Shown piece by piece: positions 8,542-16,405 of a stretch of 64,000 bases of DNA. How positions within the stretch are numbered: the first letter of the stretch is position 1; each line of letters starts with the position of its first letter. Both the position numbers and the translations under genes were made by a program. Source of the DNA: Morganella morganii (lineage in GTDB: Bacteria > Pseudomonadota > Gammaproteobacteria > Enterobacterales > Enterobacteriaceae); NCBI RefSeq assembly GCF_019242955.1, contig NZ_CP066129.1, forward strand, positions 2,418,001 through 2,482,000. The letters run 5' to 3'. The notes beneath the pieces are model-generated. The model did no database searches, had not been told where the DNA came from, and saw nothing but the letters and a program-made list of their open reading frames with translations.

Positions 8542-8822
8542 TTAGTTAGGATGTGATGAATTAAATGGAAAGGATGTTCTAACGGAACCATCTGGTTTTA
8601 CAACAACCCTTACCATGTCTGAAGAAACTTCAGTTCCATCAGGTAAATATCCCCGTGCTTTAATGTTTTCAGGTAAAACCACATCATGAACACCAGGGCC
8701 TGATCATTATCGTCCTCTGTCGCGAAAGACATCACATCCGGACAACCGGTTTCTGTATTTTCCTGATACCTAATCCGGATCCAGGTCTTCGTTCCCTTGA
8801 CGATGTATTTTTTAGTTAACAC
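8542..8822 (-). pseudogene. Displaced effector fragment with unknown toxin tail (cassette 4), frame-broken
   Basis: The 5' part reads IRIRYQENTETG and then DVMSFATEDDNDQ, nearly identical to residues 300-325 of the intact effector at 11742-13511. The continuation in that frame is meaningless. One frame over, a coherent tail follows: GPGVHDVVLPENI, YLPDGTEVSSDMVRVV, KPDGSVRTSFPFNSSHPN, ending at TAA 8542. So a fragment of the conserved effector core is joined to a short toxin end with the reading frame lost at the junction. The tail vaguely resembles the end of BECR-type RNase toxins, but that is a guess. The large middle of the effector core is missing. Confidence 0.65.
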
Positions 8823-8891
8823 ATGGGCGTTATGGTAGCGATAACAATCAACCTTATATGATAATAAAGTTGATTGTCTTTAAATAATTTA

Positions 8892-9212
8892 TTACTTTTC
8901 TTTTATAAGATTAATTTTTTTTGAAATTACGATGCCACTTAGTCCTGAGCTTGAATTAATATGGTACAAATTAAAATTATTTGGCATTCCTTTTTGCAAT
9001 CCATACTCATCAACAAGTAAGTCAGGGATTTTTTTATAAATAGATATTTCAAATATTATGTTTTGCATCTCGAATGACGTTAAGTCCCAATGAAATACAT
9101 CACAAAATATAATGATTGAATCATCATCAATGTTGAATATTAATTCATTTTTTGTTTTATTGTACGCAACGCCAACAATAGATAAATCATGCATATTTAA
9201 TAAATTAGTCAT
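8892..9212 (-). CDS. Putative immunity protein of cassette 3 (106 aa)
   Basis: A 106-aa protein overlapping the stop of the upstream toxin cassette by 8 bases, the usual toxin-immunity coupling. It is Ile-, Asp- and Asn-rich with no signal peptide, so the product is cytoplasmic. It has a decayed paralogue at 7573-7881. I do not recognise the family. By position it should neutralise the HDHG-motif toxin encoded at 9205. Confidence 0.65.
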   Translation of the reverse strand: MTNLLNMHDLSIVGVAYNKTKNELIFNIDDDSIIIFCDVFHWDLTSFEMQNIIFEISIYKKIPDLLVDEYGLQKGMPNNFNLYHINSSSGLSGIVISKKINLIKEK

Positions 9213-9777
9213 TTATTGTTTCTCCTGTTTTTAATGGCCGTCCATCTAACCGAATTTTATTTGGCGCTTGTTCTGATGGATAAACCCAATCATGTGCGTG
9301 AGGATCTCCAGCTCCATGATCATGTCCAAAATCAATATCTTTTATTGGTTTCCCTTCGGAATCATATCTTCGTAGTTGTTGTAATTCATTTGTCTCCGGA
9401 TGCCTTTTTTCTAATACGTCATTAGCGGGGCCATTGTCACCATTTTTTCCTTCGGGTAATCTATTTTTTGTTCTTTTACCTTTTTCACTCAAATACACAT
9501 AAATCGCCGGTATATCAGCAACTGGTGTGATCAGGATGTAATCATTAAAGTCCAGATCCTCCGGTGCCGGTGTGGTCAGAATGACCGGGCCGTTATCATC
9601 ATGCGCCTGAAACCCGCCGGAGCTGTCCGGTCGTTCCGGAATATAGGGGTTGTGATTGCCGGTATTCGTCGGCACATCGACCGGCTCAATATCACCGCCT
9701 GTATGCCAGCCCCTGCCCCCGAACTCATCCTGATGGGTTGAGGAGGTCAGCTCAACAAATTTATTGTCTGTACCCAC
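9205..9777 (-). CDS. Displaced effector C-terminus: pyocin-S domain plus HDHG-motif toxin (cassette 3)
   Basis: A 190-codon frame starting only at a GTG with no ribosome site. The first 95 residues (GTDNKFVEL, GGRGWHTGGDIEP, NDYILITPVADIPAIYVYLSE) are almost identical to residues 380-476 of the intact effector and form the conserved S-type pyocin-like domain. The variable part starts GKRTKNRLPEG and holds RRYDSEGKPIKDIDFGHDHG then DPHAHDW. This His/Asp-rich pattern recurs at the ends of polymorphic toxins, but I cannot name the activity; a metal-dependent enzyme is possible. Homology to the effector extends further upstream to about 9925 but is broken by a TAA (Gln codon in the intact gene). 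Most likely a silent cassette. Confidence 0.65.
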   Translation of the reverse strand: MGTDNKFVELTSSTHQDEFGGRGWHTGGDIEPVDVPTNTGNHNPYIPERPDSSGGFQAHDDNGPVILTTPAPEDLDFNDYILITPVADIPAIYVYLSEKGKRTKNRLPEGKNGDNGPANDVLEKRHPETNELQQLRRYDSEGKPIKDIDFGHDHGAGDPHAHDWVYPSEQAPNKIRLDGRPLKTGETIND

Positions 9778-9925
9778 ACAGGGATACAGAATATGCCCAT
9801 CATCCAGTGTGAATTTATAAATCGTCGCCAGTGATTACGGGCTCGGCAGACCGTCTGAAGAACGGTATGCCTGACTGCTGTTCCGGATTTCGTTTGCCTC
9901 AAATTCCGGGGCTTTTTCCCAGTTT
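9778..9925 (-). pseudogene. Broken upstream part of cassette 3
   Basis: The minus strand from about 9925 repeats the effector sequence AYRSSDGLP...SLATIYKFTLDDGHILY. In the intact gene the codons after GLP read ACC CCG CAA; here they read AGC CCG TAA, a nonsense change that separates the conserved core from the rest of the cassette. Similarity ends abruptly at about 9925 within the run encoding GEKAPEF, which marks a recombination or insertion edge. Confidence 0.6.
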
Positions 9926-9995
9926 TGATTCTACGTAAGAAACTATTCCGTTGAACACCACCTCAATATTGAAGTATTTTATCAAAATTATGCAA

Positions 9996-10499
9996 TTAAT
10001 AAATTTTGTTGTAATCGATCGGTTCAAAATATTTAGCCAAGCATTTATCTATATGTTTAGCCAATAATGGGATATCAGCAAAAGCAAGTTGGCCATATTC
10101 TGGGTGGTATTTCTCAAAGTATAGTTTTAAAGGTATTCCCTCTAAATTAGCATAGTCTTTAAGTTTTTTCTCTGTAGCTATTAATGGAGAAATAGTCCAG
10201 TTATACTGATTGTTTCTTTTTTTAAACCCAAATAAAGTCCATGGTAGTTTACCAATAAATGAATTTACGGAATCTCCTAGTATTTTTATGAAGTCAATTG
10301 GTTCGAAATTACTATTGATACAAAAATTTGTTGATGGAAGGATATTAACCCCATCATATACATAGGTGTCAGTGCAAAGAATATCCAGAGGGTTAATACT
10401 CCTTTTTATAAAGCGGATGTCCACATTTCGCCACTCAATAACAACATATTTTTTTATAACTTCGATTACTTCACTGCCTGTGTTTTTTTCACCAATCAT
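9996..10499 (-). CDS. Putative immunity protein of cassette 2 (167 aa)
   Basis: A 167-aa protein starting at 10499 with a 4-base overlap with the stop of the papain-like toxin cassette. It is Ile/Lys/Asn-rich and without signal peptide or membrane helix. I do not recognise the family. The overlap and its position give the inference that it is the cognate immunity protein. It has its own plausible ATG but no strong ribosome site, so expression may depend on read-through from the cassette. Confidence 0.65.
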   Translation of the reverse strand: MIGEKNTGSEVIEVIKKYVVIEWRNVDIRFIKRSINPLDILCTDTYVYDGVNILPSTNFCINSNFEPIDFIKILGDSVNSFIGKLPWTLFGFKKRNNQYNWTISPLIATEKKLKDYANLEGIPLKLYFEKYHPEYGQLAFADIPLLAKHIDKCLAKYFEPIDYNKIY

Positions 10500-11194
10500 C
10501 TATTTAATCCTTTTGGTTTATTTGAAATGATAAAAGGATTATCATTGTTCATGCTTTTTATATGTTTTTCCCAATCGCCTTTAGGAATGGCTTGTTTTGA
10601 CAACCTAGGGTCATAAATATACTTACCATCAGTATATACTTGGTGATATGTCATATCAGCTTTACTAACACCATTTTCGAGAATGGTAATTTCACCAAAT
10701 TTATCTACTGGCTGAACTTCAATAATATACCCTGCACCATCTGCGGCTTCCAGTAATCTATCAGCAATTTCAGAGCAATCATAGTTATCATTATTTAATA
10801 AATCTTGATATTTAGGATCATTCATCTTGTCAAGAACAGCCTGATTAGGAGGATAATCGGATGAAGCATCTCTTGCTGGCCTATTTAATCCTGGTAGTTC
10901 TTCACTCAAATACACATAAATAGCTGGTATGTCAGCAACTGGTGTGATCAGGATGTAATCATTAAAGTCCGGATCCTCCGGTGCCGGAGTGGTCAGAATG
11001 ACCGGGCCGTTATCATCATGCGCCTGAAACCCGCCGGAGCTGTCCGGTCGTTCCGGAATATAAGGGTTGTGATTGCCGGTATTCGTCGGCACATCGACCG
11101 GCTCAATATCACCGCCAGTATGCCAGCCTCTGCCTCCGAAGTCATCCGGATGGGTTGAGGAGGCCAGCTCAACAAATTTATTGTCTGTACCCAC
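10496..11194 (-). CDS. Displaced effector C-terminus: pyocin-S domain plus papain-like toxin (cassette 2)
   Basis: A 232-codon frame opening at GTG without ribosome site. The first 97 residues repeat the effector pyocin-S domain. The variable end begins ELPGLNRPARDASS and shows YDCSEIADRLLEAA, then TYHQVYTDGKYIYDPRLS. A Cys at a helix start followed by His and Asp is the pattern of papain-fold (NlpC-like) toxins such as glutamine deamidases or peptidases; the Cys-His-Asp assignment is by eye. Upstream homology to the effector continues to about 11375, but a one-base deletion (GAAAAACCCC versus GAAAAAGCCCC) shifts the frame. The cassette is probably silent until recombined onto the effector gene. 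Confidence 0.65.
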   Translation of the reverse strand: MGTDNKFVELASSTHPDDFGGRGWHTGGDIEPVDVPTNTGNHNPYIPERPDSSGGFQAHDDNGPVILTTPAPEDPDFNDYILITPVADIPAIYVYLSEELPGLNRPARDASSDYPPNQAVLDKMNDPKYQDLLNNDNYDCSEIADRLLEAADGAGYIIEVQPVDKFGEITILENGVSKADMTYHQVYTDGKYIYDPRLSKQAIPKGDWEKHIKSMNNDNPFIISNKPKGLNR

Positions 11195-11375
11195 ACCGGG
11201 ATACAGAATATGCCCATCATCCAGTGTGAATTTATAAATCGTCGCCAGTGATTGCGGGGTCGGCAGACCGTCTGAAGAACGGTATGCCTGACTGCTTCCC
11301 CAAATTTCGTTTGCTTCAAATTCCGGGGTTTTTCTCCCATTCGCACCCGGACCTGATCGTTATCGCCCTCTGTTG
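11195..11375 (-). pseudogene. Frameshifted upstream part of cassette 2
   Basis: This stretch repeats effector codons for DQVRVRMGEKAPEFEANEI through LATIYKFTLDDGHILY. A missing G in the GCC of GEKAPEF puts the rest out of frame, so the displaced cassette cannot be read from its own upstream ATG. At about 11375 the similarity stops and unrelated DNA leads to the immunity gene at 11449. Confidence 0.65.
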
Positions 11376-11448
11376 AAGAAATTTGTGCCTGATAAAGAAT
11401 ATATACCTCTCTTTACTTCTCCACCTGGAAGAAAAGAGAGGGATTTAG

Positions 11449-11745
11449 TTATATTTTTGATATTGCTATTTCAATTGATTTTTTTAATTCGGAAATGTTA
11501 GAGGGTGAATCAGAATAAATGGGGTTATCCCATATGTAATCTTTAATAAGTAATAATTTAAAAGAACCATTTATTTCAAATGATGGTCTCCATCCGATAT
11601 CTAAAATGTAGCCACTTGGGAATGAAACTTGTAGCATATCTTCTTTTAATTCATCTAATTGTTCACTTAAAGCAATATTTTCGGATATATTAAAATCATC
11701 AAATACTACGCTTCCATTTTTTTTTGAAAAATCAATATTAATCAT
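11449..11745 (-). CDS. Immunity protein of the active T6SS effector (98 aa)
   Basis: A 98-aa acidic protein whose ATG overlaps the effector stop by 4 bases (ATGA), so translation is coupled. Visible segments include SEQLDELKEDMLQVSFPSGYILDIGW, a pattern I associate with small immunity proteins but cannot place in a named family. No signal peptide is present; it should act in the cytoplasm. Inferred role: bind and inhibit the type-35-like toxin domain encoded immediately upstream. Confidence 0.7.
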   Translation of the reverse strand: MINIDFSKKNGSVVFDDFNISENIALSEQLDELKEDMLQVSFPSGYILDIGWRPSFEINGSFKLLLIKDYIWDNPIYSDSPSNISELKKSIEIAISKI

Positions 11746-13511
11746 TTTGATAGTTTCCTGAATTCATTTAAAGAAATTGGATGTCCATGAATAGTGCCAC
11801 TACTATATTCGACCCTAATCCATCGACTTTCTTTTCCTTCACTGGCACCAATAATTCTACCTGTATCTTCAATTTTCCATGTTTTACCATTTGTAACTGG
11901 TTGGCCTGTTTTGTATACAGATCGCTCTAGTTCTTCTATGTTAATCCCAGGGATATATTTTGCTGGGCCTGATTTTGTTGACTTAACTATATCATTCCAA
12001 GTCATATTTTTTTGAGGGAAATGTTTAAATCCATGATTTGTCCAATCTGGATTTAATAGCTTATCTTTACTATCGCCTGCGCTTTCACTTAAATACACAT
12101 AAATAACTGGTATGTCAGCAACTGGTGTGATCAGAATGTAATCATTAAAATCCTGTTCCCCAGGTGCCGGCGTGGTCAGAATGACCGGGCCGTTATCATC
12201 ATGCGCCTGAAACCCGCCGGAGCTGTCCGGTCGTTCCGGAATATAGGGGTTGTGATTGCCGGTATTCGTCGGCACATCGACCGGCTCAATATCACCGCCA
12301 GTATGCCAGCCTCTGCCCCCAAAGTCATCAGGATGAGTTGAGGAAGTCAGCTCCACAAATTTATTGTCTGTACCCACACCGAGATACAGAATATGCCCAT
12401 CATCCAGTGTGAATTTATAAATCGTCGCCAGTGATTGCGGGGTCGGCAGACCGTCTGAAGAACGGTATGCATGACTGCTGTTCCGGATTTCGTTTGCCTC
12501 AAATTCCGGGGCTTTTTCCCCCATACGCACCCGTACCTGGTCGTTATTACCTTCTGTTGCGAAAGACATCACATCCGGACGACCGGTTTCTGTATTTTCC
12601 TGATATCTGATCCGGACGCGGGTCGTCGCTGTGCCCCCGGCGCGGGCTTTTTCTGCCAGGTCCTCATAAGTCAGCGAGTCGCCTTCATAGTAATTGGCCA
12701 TCAGAACGCCGACCGGCAGTGCATTGTTCACCAATGTCAGCATAAAATTACGCTGTGATTTTTCACTCCGGGCTGCACTGCCGGGTGAAAATAAGTCGTC
12801 ATCATTCCGGCGGGTGTTTTGTGTTGTCTGGTTATAAACAGCGCCCCCGACTATCGCACTGATTATCATCTCCGCAAGGTACACCAGCGGGAATCCGGCC
12901 TGAACGGGTTCGGTTTGTTCTGCTTTCCTGGCGTGACTGTGCCGGCCGAAGTTATCCAGCATTTCCGGTGCGGTCCCTGCATCCGTATTTCCTGCTCCCC
13001 GCAGAACAGATTTGGCAAACACTTTTTCCGTGATACGCCGGATGATAACCACCCGTCGCTGATTATACGGCCAGACAAAAGTATATCCGTTATGACAAGC
13101 TGAATATTCATGCAACCGGGCTATTTGCGCCGGGGACATGTCATAAACACGTTCAGGTAGTACCGTATTGAACATCCCTGCATTATTGTGCTCACTGAGA
13201 ATATATCCCTGTGTCCGGCACCAATTTTTCAGTGAATCATCCGGGTAGTATACTGACTGCAACGGCATACTGGTTGTCAGTTTATCTGCCAGATCTTGTG
13301 CATTAATTGTCACCATCACCGGACGTGCGGATAATCCATCAACCCGGAACAATCCCTGCCCATCAGTCACGCCGGAAAGCGATTTATCCGTTCCCCGCTC
13401 TTTTAGTGTGAAAGACATGTTATCCAGCGGATGCCCGGCATCATCAACCAACTGAATTTCCAGCCAGTAGCGGTAATTTTCACAGTTAATACAGTCTCTG
13501 ATATCACTCAT
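11742..13511 (-). CDS. T6SS cargo effector with pyocin-S domain and C-terminal type-35-like toxin
   Basis: A 589-aa modular effector. The start at 13511 (MSDIRDCINC) is preferred because GGAGGAA precedes it and it forms an ATGA overlap with the DUF4123 gene. Residues 1-12 carry a CxxC. Residues 15-75 look like a small beta-sandwich (transthyretin/carboxypeptidase-regulatory-like, VTDGQGLFRVDG). Residues 205-225 hold one hydrophobic helix. Residues 297-476 form an S-type pyocin-like domain ending in NDYILITPVADIPVIYVYLSE. The last 110 residues (NPDWTNHGFKHFP, STKSGPAKYIPG, ERSVYKTG, TIHGHPISLNEFRKL) resemble polymorphic toxin type 35, a presumed RNase-like domain; that name is from memory. Delivery is presumably by VgrG through the DUF4123 adaptor. 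Confidence 0.8.
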   Translation of the reverse strand: MSDIRDCINCENYRYWLEIQLVDDAGHPLDNMSFTLKERGTDKSLSGVTDGQGLFRVDGLSARPVMVTINAQDLADKLTTSMPLQSVYYPDDSLKNWCRTQGYILSEHNNAGMFNTVLPERVYDMSPAQIARLHEYSACHNGYTFVWPYNQRRVVIIRRITEKVFAKSVLRGAGNTDAGTAPEMLDNFGRHSHARKAEQTEPVQAGFPLVYLAEMIISAIVGGAVYNQTTQNTRRNDDDLFSPGSAARSEKSQRNFMLTLVNNALPVGVLMANYYEGDSLTYEDLAEKARAGGTATTRVRIRYQENTETGRPDVMSFATEGNNDQVRVRMGEKAPEFEANEIRNSSHAYRSSDGLPTPQSLATIYKFTLDDGHILYLGVGTDNKFVELTSSTHPDDFGGRGWHTGGDIEPVDVPTNTGNHNPYIPERPDSSGGFQAHDDNGPVILTTPAPGEQDFNDYILITPVADIPVIYVYLSESAGDSKDKLLNPDWTNHGFKHFPQKNMTWNDIVKSTKSGPAKYIPGINIEELERSVYKTGQPVTNGKTWKIEDTGRIIGASEGKESRWIRVEYSSGTIHGHPISLNEFRKLSK

Positions 13512-14314
13512 GCGATTCCTCCGTCTGCTGCCGGTATCCATTCCCGGTATTGTGCGTGCCGGATAAAATCATCATATGTCAGGTAATTAATATCGGTCAG
13601 CAGAGCTAACTGCTGTTTCAGCCATACCGCCAGACGCTGCATCAGCATCCCTTCCGGTGTATCCAGTATCAATGCAGTTTCCGGTTTATTTTCCCACAAT
13701 TCACAGGCGATATTATCCGCATAAAATATCAGCGCCTGTGGTGAATTTTGCCACGCTCTGACAAGATGAGACTTCAGTTCAAACGGAAGGTGTTGTATTT
13801 CCGGTACAGGCAAATCAGAATCTGTAACCGGTGAATGAAATTCATTCAGTTCCGGTGTACTTATTAACAACCGTTTTACCGGTGTCATCAGTATCCGCCA
13901 GTCGTCCTTATTCATTTCCGGTATCAAAACAGAGGCTATCCGGCTGTCCGCAAGACGGAGAATAACCTGATGCTCTTTCAGGGTAACAATTTGCCGCCTG
14001 CACCAGTGATCAAGGTTATCCTGTAAGGACTGGCCGCTGCGGTATGCCCAGCCCCATGAAAGATCGCTGAAAACACCAGTATCGGTTAATCTTCCGAGTG
14101 CCTGATATGATGATGGTTTCAGCAGAATCAGCCAAGGCCCCTGCTCTGCAATATGTGCCAGCGGCGTATTGTCATAGATACGGAATGCATCCTCAATCCA
14201 GTCATTTGCATACAGTATTTCAACCGGGTTCGGTTTTGCCTGTACATTCACCATCAGATATACCCGCATCGGATCAGTTTCAGTCAGCCATTGTGTCCAG
14301 TTACGTTTTTCCAT
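13508..14314 (-). CDS. DUF4123 effector-loading adaptor (Tap/TEC family)
   Basis: A 268-aa protein with the DUF4123 look: an N-terminal YLMVNVQAKPNPVEILY strand-helix region, GPWLILLKPSS, then SDLSWGWAYRSGQSLQDNLDHWCR and a VILRLADSRIASVLIP segment. DUF4123 proteins are cytoplasmic chaperones that bind a T6SS effector and load it onto the cognate VgrG. The context fits exactly: the gene overlaps the end of vgrG by 14 bases on one side and the effector start by 4 bases on the other. A strong ribosome site (ggaggcgg) lies inside the vgrG 3' end. Confidence 0.85.
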   Translation of the reverse strand: MEKRNWTQWLTETDPMRVYLMVNVQAKPNPVEILYANDWIEDAFRIYDNTPLAHIAEQGPWLILLKPSSYQALGRLTDTGVFSDLSWGWAYRSGQSLQDNLDHWCRRQIVTLKEHQVILRLADSRIASVLIPEMNKDDWRILMTPVKRLLISTPELNEFHSPVTDSDLPVPEIQHLPFELKSHLVRAWQNSPQALIFYADNIACELWENKPETALILDTPEGMLMQRLAVWLKQQLALLTDINYLTYDDFIRHAQYREWIPAADGGIA

Positions 14315-16304
14315 TTCCGCCTCCGGATTTGATAACCCAGCTTCCTTCAGTCTGTGCGGCCACCGCGCAGTATTTTTTCACCGGATACGGTTCCGGGGCC
14401 GGAGGAACGCCCTCCGGCGGCATCAGTCTGACCGGTACACCGTTGCCGGGAGCGCTGTCACCGACATTCAGATTACCGGAGGTGAAAATCGCTCCCGGCG
14501 TGATGCGGATAAAACTGTCGCCGACTTTGAGGGTGATTTCTGTTCCGGCTTCTATAATGATTTTTCCGTCGCTGAGATGATGCGTCTGCTGTCCGCTTTC
14601 GGTCACCAGATTTTTATCCGCACGGGTGTGCTGTTCCCCTTTGATATGCAGCGAGACATCCCCGGTAGTCTGGTGTTTTTGCGAGCCGTTGATAATGACA
14701 TGCTCATCACCGGTCAGTTCGGTGTGGCTGTTGTTATCAATCCGCCGCTTTAAATCATGCTGTATATGCCAGGTGGCATCATTCTCAACATGCGTATTCA
14801 TATCTTTCTGCGCATGGATATACACTTCTTCCTGCCCGGCCTCATCCTCAAAACGCAGTTCATTAAATCCGTCACCTTTATGGGTCTGTGTGCGGAATGT
14901 GGTCCGGGTTTTCTCTTGCGGCAGGTTCAGCGGCGGATTATTGCGTCCGTTATAAGTGCAGCCGGTAATAATGGGTTTATCAATATCATCGTTAAGGTAT
15001 GAAACGATCACTTCCTGTCCGATACGCGGTACCGACATAAACCCGTAACCGTTACCGTTCCAGCCGTGTGCTACCCGCAGCCAGCAGGAGGCACTATGAT
15101 CCGGGTTACCCCGGCGATCCCAGTGAAAATACACTTTCACCGCGCCTTGTTCATTGGTGTAAATTTCTTCGCCGGACGGGCCGACCACTGTTGCCAGCTC
15201 GTCGCCGTCTGCTGTCGGTTTATAGCGGAACGGCGGACGCCATTCCTGAGTACCGGGGATAAACTGCACGGTGTTGCTGAATGTGGTTCCTTCACCGCCA
15301 CTGTTATCTGCCAGCGGCTGTACACCACGATGACTGACGCTGATCACCTGCCAGGCCGTATTCATGTCGGCGGAGGGGTGATTTTTCAGGGAGAAAACCT
15401 TGCCGGGTCTCAGGGCAAAGCAGTTGGTGCCTGCCGTCCCGGTTTGGCGCGGGTTCTGGGATTGCTCATAGCGCAGTTGGGTGAACGGTTTGCCGGTTTC
15501 ATCATCACGGTAGCGGCCATAACTTTCATATACCGGATGCTGTTTGTGTACTTCACCGGTGACTTCATGCTGAAACGGATAAGACGGGCGATCCGGATTG
15601 TAATCTTTCTGGATATGCACATCACTGCACAGCTGTTCGGCGTAGCACCAGGAGAACGCTGTGCTGTCACGGATATCGGTATCGGCCTGCGGGTTGTAGG
15701 TCAGGTGAATACCGGCGGTCATGCCGAGGTGGTTATCGCTGTAAAACAGTTTCGGGCCGTCCTCAAACCAGAAATTAATTCCTTCCTCGAAGGCCAGACG
15801 GCACCAGAATTCATACGCGGATTCCCGCTTCTGAGTAATGTATTCCCGCTGCTGATGAAGCTCATCCTGATAAAATTTCAGGTCGTTTTTGACATGGGCT
15901 TCTTTCAGCAGAATGGCCAGAATCTCCGGCACCGATTGTTCCCGGAAGATACGGCTGTCCTGATTCAGCGTCATGATCCACATTTCAGGGCGGATCAGAA
16001 AGTGATACCAGGTTTTGTTGCCGTCAGTATTACCCTGTTCCGCAGAGGCCAGCAGCCCCTGCACGGTGCGGACTTTAATACCGTCACGGGTGACCGTCAG
16101 CGAGGCCGCCATACCGAGACATTCTTTAAAACGGACTGACGGCAGCAGGCTGACGACGGAAACCGATAAAGTAAATAACGAGGATATTTCCTCATTAAGT
16201 GTAAATTCAGTGACCTGAAAGGTATTTTCCGGCAATCGCCCGATTTTACAGGTAAAGACCAGTCCGGAACGCCCCGGCAGCAGATCAGAAATGGAAGGTA
16301 TCAC
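14301..16304 (-). CDS. vgrG: Type VI secretion spike protein VgrG
   Basis: A 667-aa VgrG from a GTG at 16304 preceded by GGAGG. The N-terminal gp27-like part holds FQVTEFTLNEEIS, SVPEILAILLKEAHV, and YEFWCRLAFEEGINFWFED. The gp5 OB-fold follows (WDRRGNPDHSASCWLRVAHGWNG, SVPRIGQEVIVSYLNDD, ITGCTYNGRNNPP). A C-terminal needle is then seen as repeated short beta motifs (THVENDATWHIQHD, GDVSLHIKGEQ). The last 60 residues form a short Pro-rich tail that probably docks the adaptor or effector. It forms the tip of the T6SS tube. No structural T6SS genes are in the window, so this is an auxiliary hcp-vgrG island. Confidence 0.95.
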   Translation of the reverse strand: MIPSISDLLPGRSGLVFTCKIGRLPENTFQVTEFTLNEEISSLFTLSVSVVSLLPSVRFKECLGMAASLTVTRDGIKVRTVQGLLASAEQGNTDGNKTWYHFLIRPEMWIMTLNQDSRIFREQSVPEILAILLKEAHVKNDLKFYQDELHQQREYITQKRESAYEFWCRLAFEEGINFWFEDGPKLFYSDNHLGMTAGIHLTYNPQADTDIRDSTAFSWCYAEQLCSDVHIQKDYNPDRPSYPFQHEVTGEVHKQHPVYESYGRYRDDETGKPFTQLRYEQSQNPRQTGTAGTNCFALRPGKVFSLKNHPSADMNTAWQVISVSHRGVQPLADNSGGEGTTFSNTVQFIPGTQEWRPPFRYKPTADGDELATVVGPSGEEIYTNEQGAVKVYFHWDRRGNPDHSASCWLRVAHGWNGNGYGFMSVPRIGQEVIVSYLNDDIDKPIITGCTYNGRNNPPLNLPQEKTRTTFRTQTHKGDGFNELRFEDEAGQEEVYIHAQKDMNTHVENDATWHIQHDLKRRIDNNSHTELTGDEHVIINGSQKHQTTGDVSLHIKGEQHTRADKNLVTESGQQTHHLSDGKIIIEAGTEITLKVGDSFIRITPGAIFTSGNLNVGDSAPGNGVPVRLMPPEGVPPAPEPYPVKKYCAVAAQTEGSWVIKSGGGNGKT

Positions 16305-16360
16305 AACGCCTCCGTACAGTAACTGTCACGGACAGCGATGGTTTTTGTGTCCGCAGAGAA

Positions 16361-16400
16361 AATAAAAGCAGCCCGGTCGATCTGATACCGGCCGGGCTGC
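16361..16400 (-). terminator. Terminator between hcp and vgrG
   Basis: On the minus strand a 9-bp stem (gcagcccgg with ccgggctgc, 16392-16400 and 16368-16376) is followed by TTTTATTTT. It lies 6 bases after the hcp stop. It would limit vgrG, adaptor and effector expression to read-through, giving much more Hcp than VgrG. Confidence 0.8.
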
Positions 16401-16405
16401 ATTCA

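Noticed and set aside
9778..11375. The cassettes as independently expressed effector genes
   Set aside because: Both start only at GTG without ribosome site, and their upstream parts are broken by a nonsense codon or a frameshift, so they are better read as displaced ends.
15066..16139. A 357-codon plus-strand open frame inside vgrG
   Set aside because: It lies antisense to a clear VgrG, has no ribosome site or family, and reflects GC-rich codon bias on the opposite strand.
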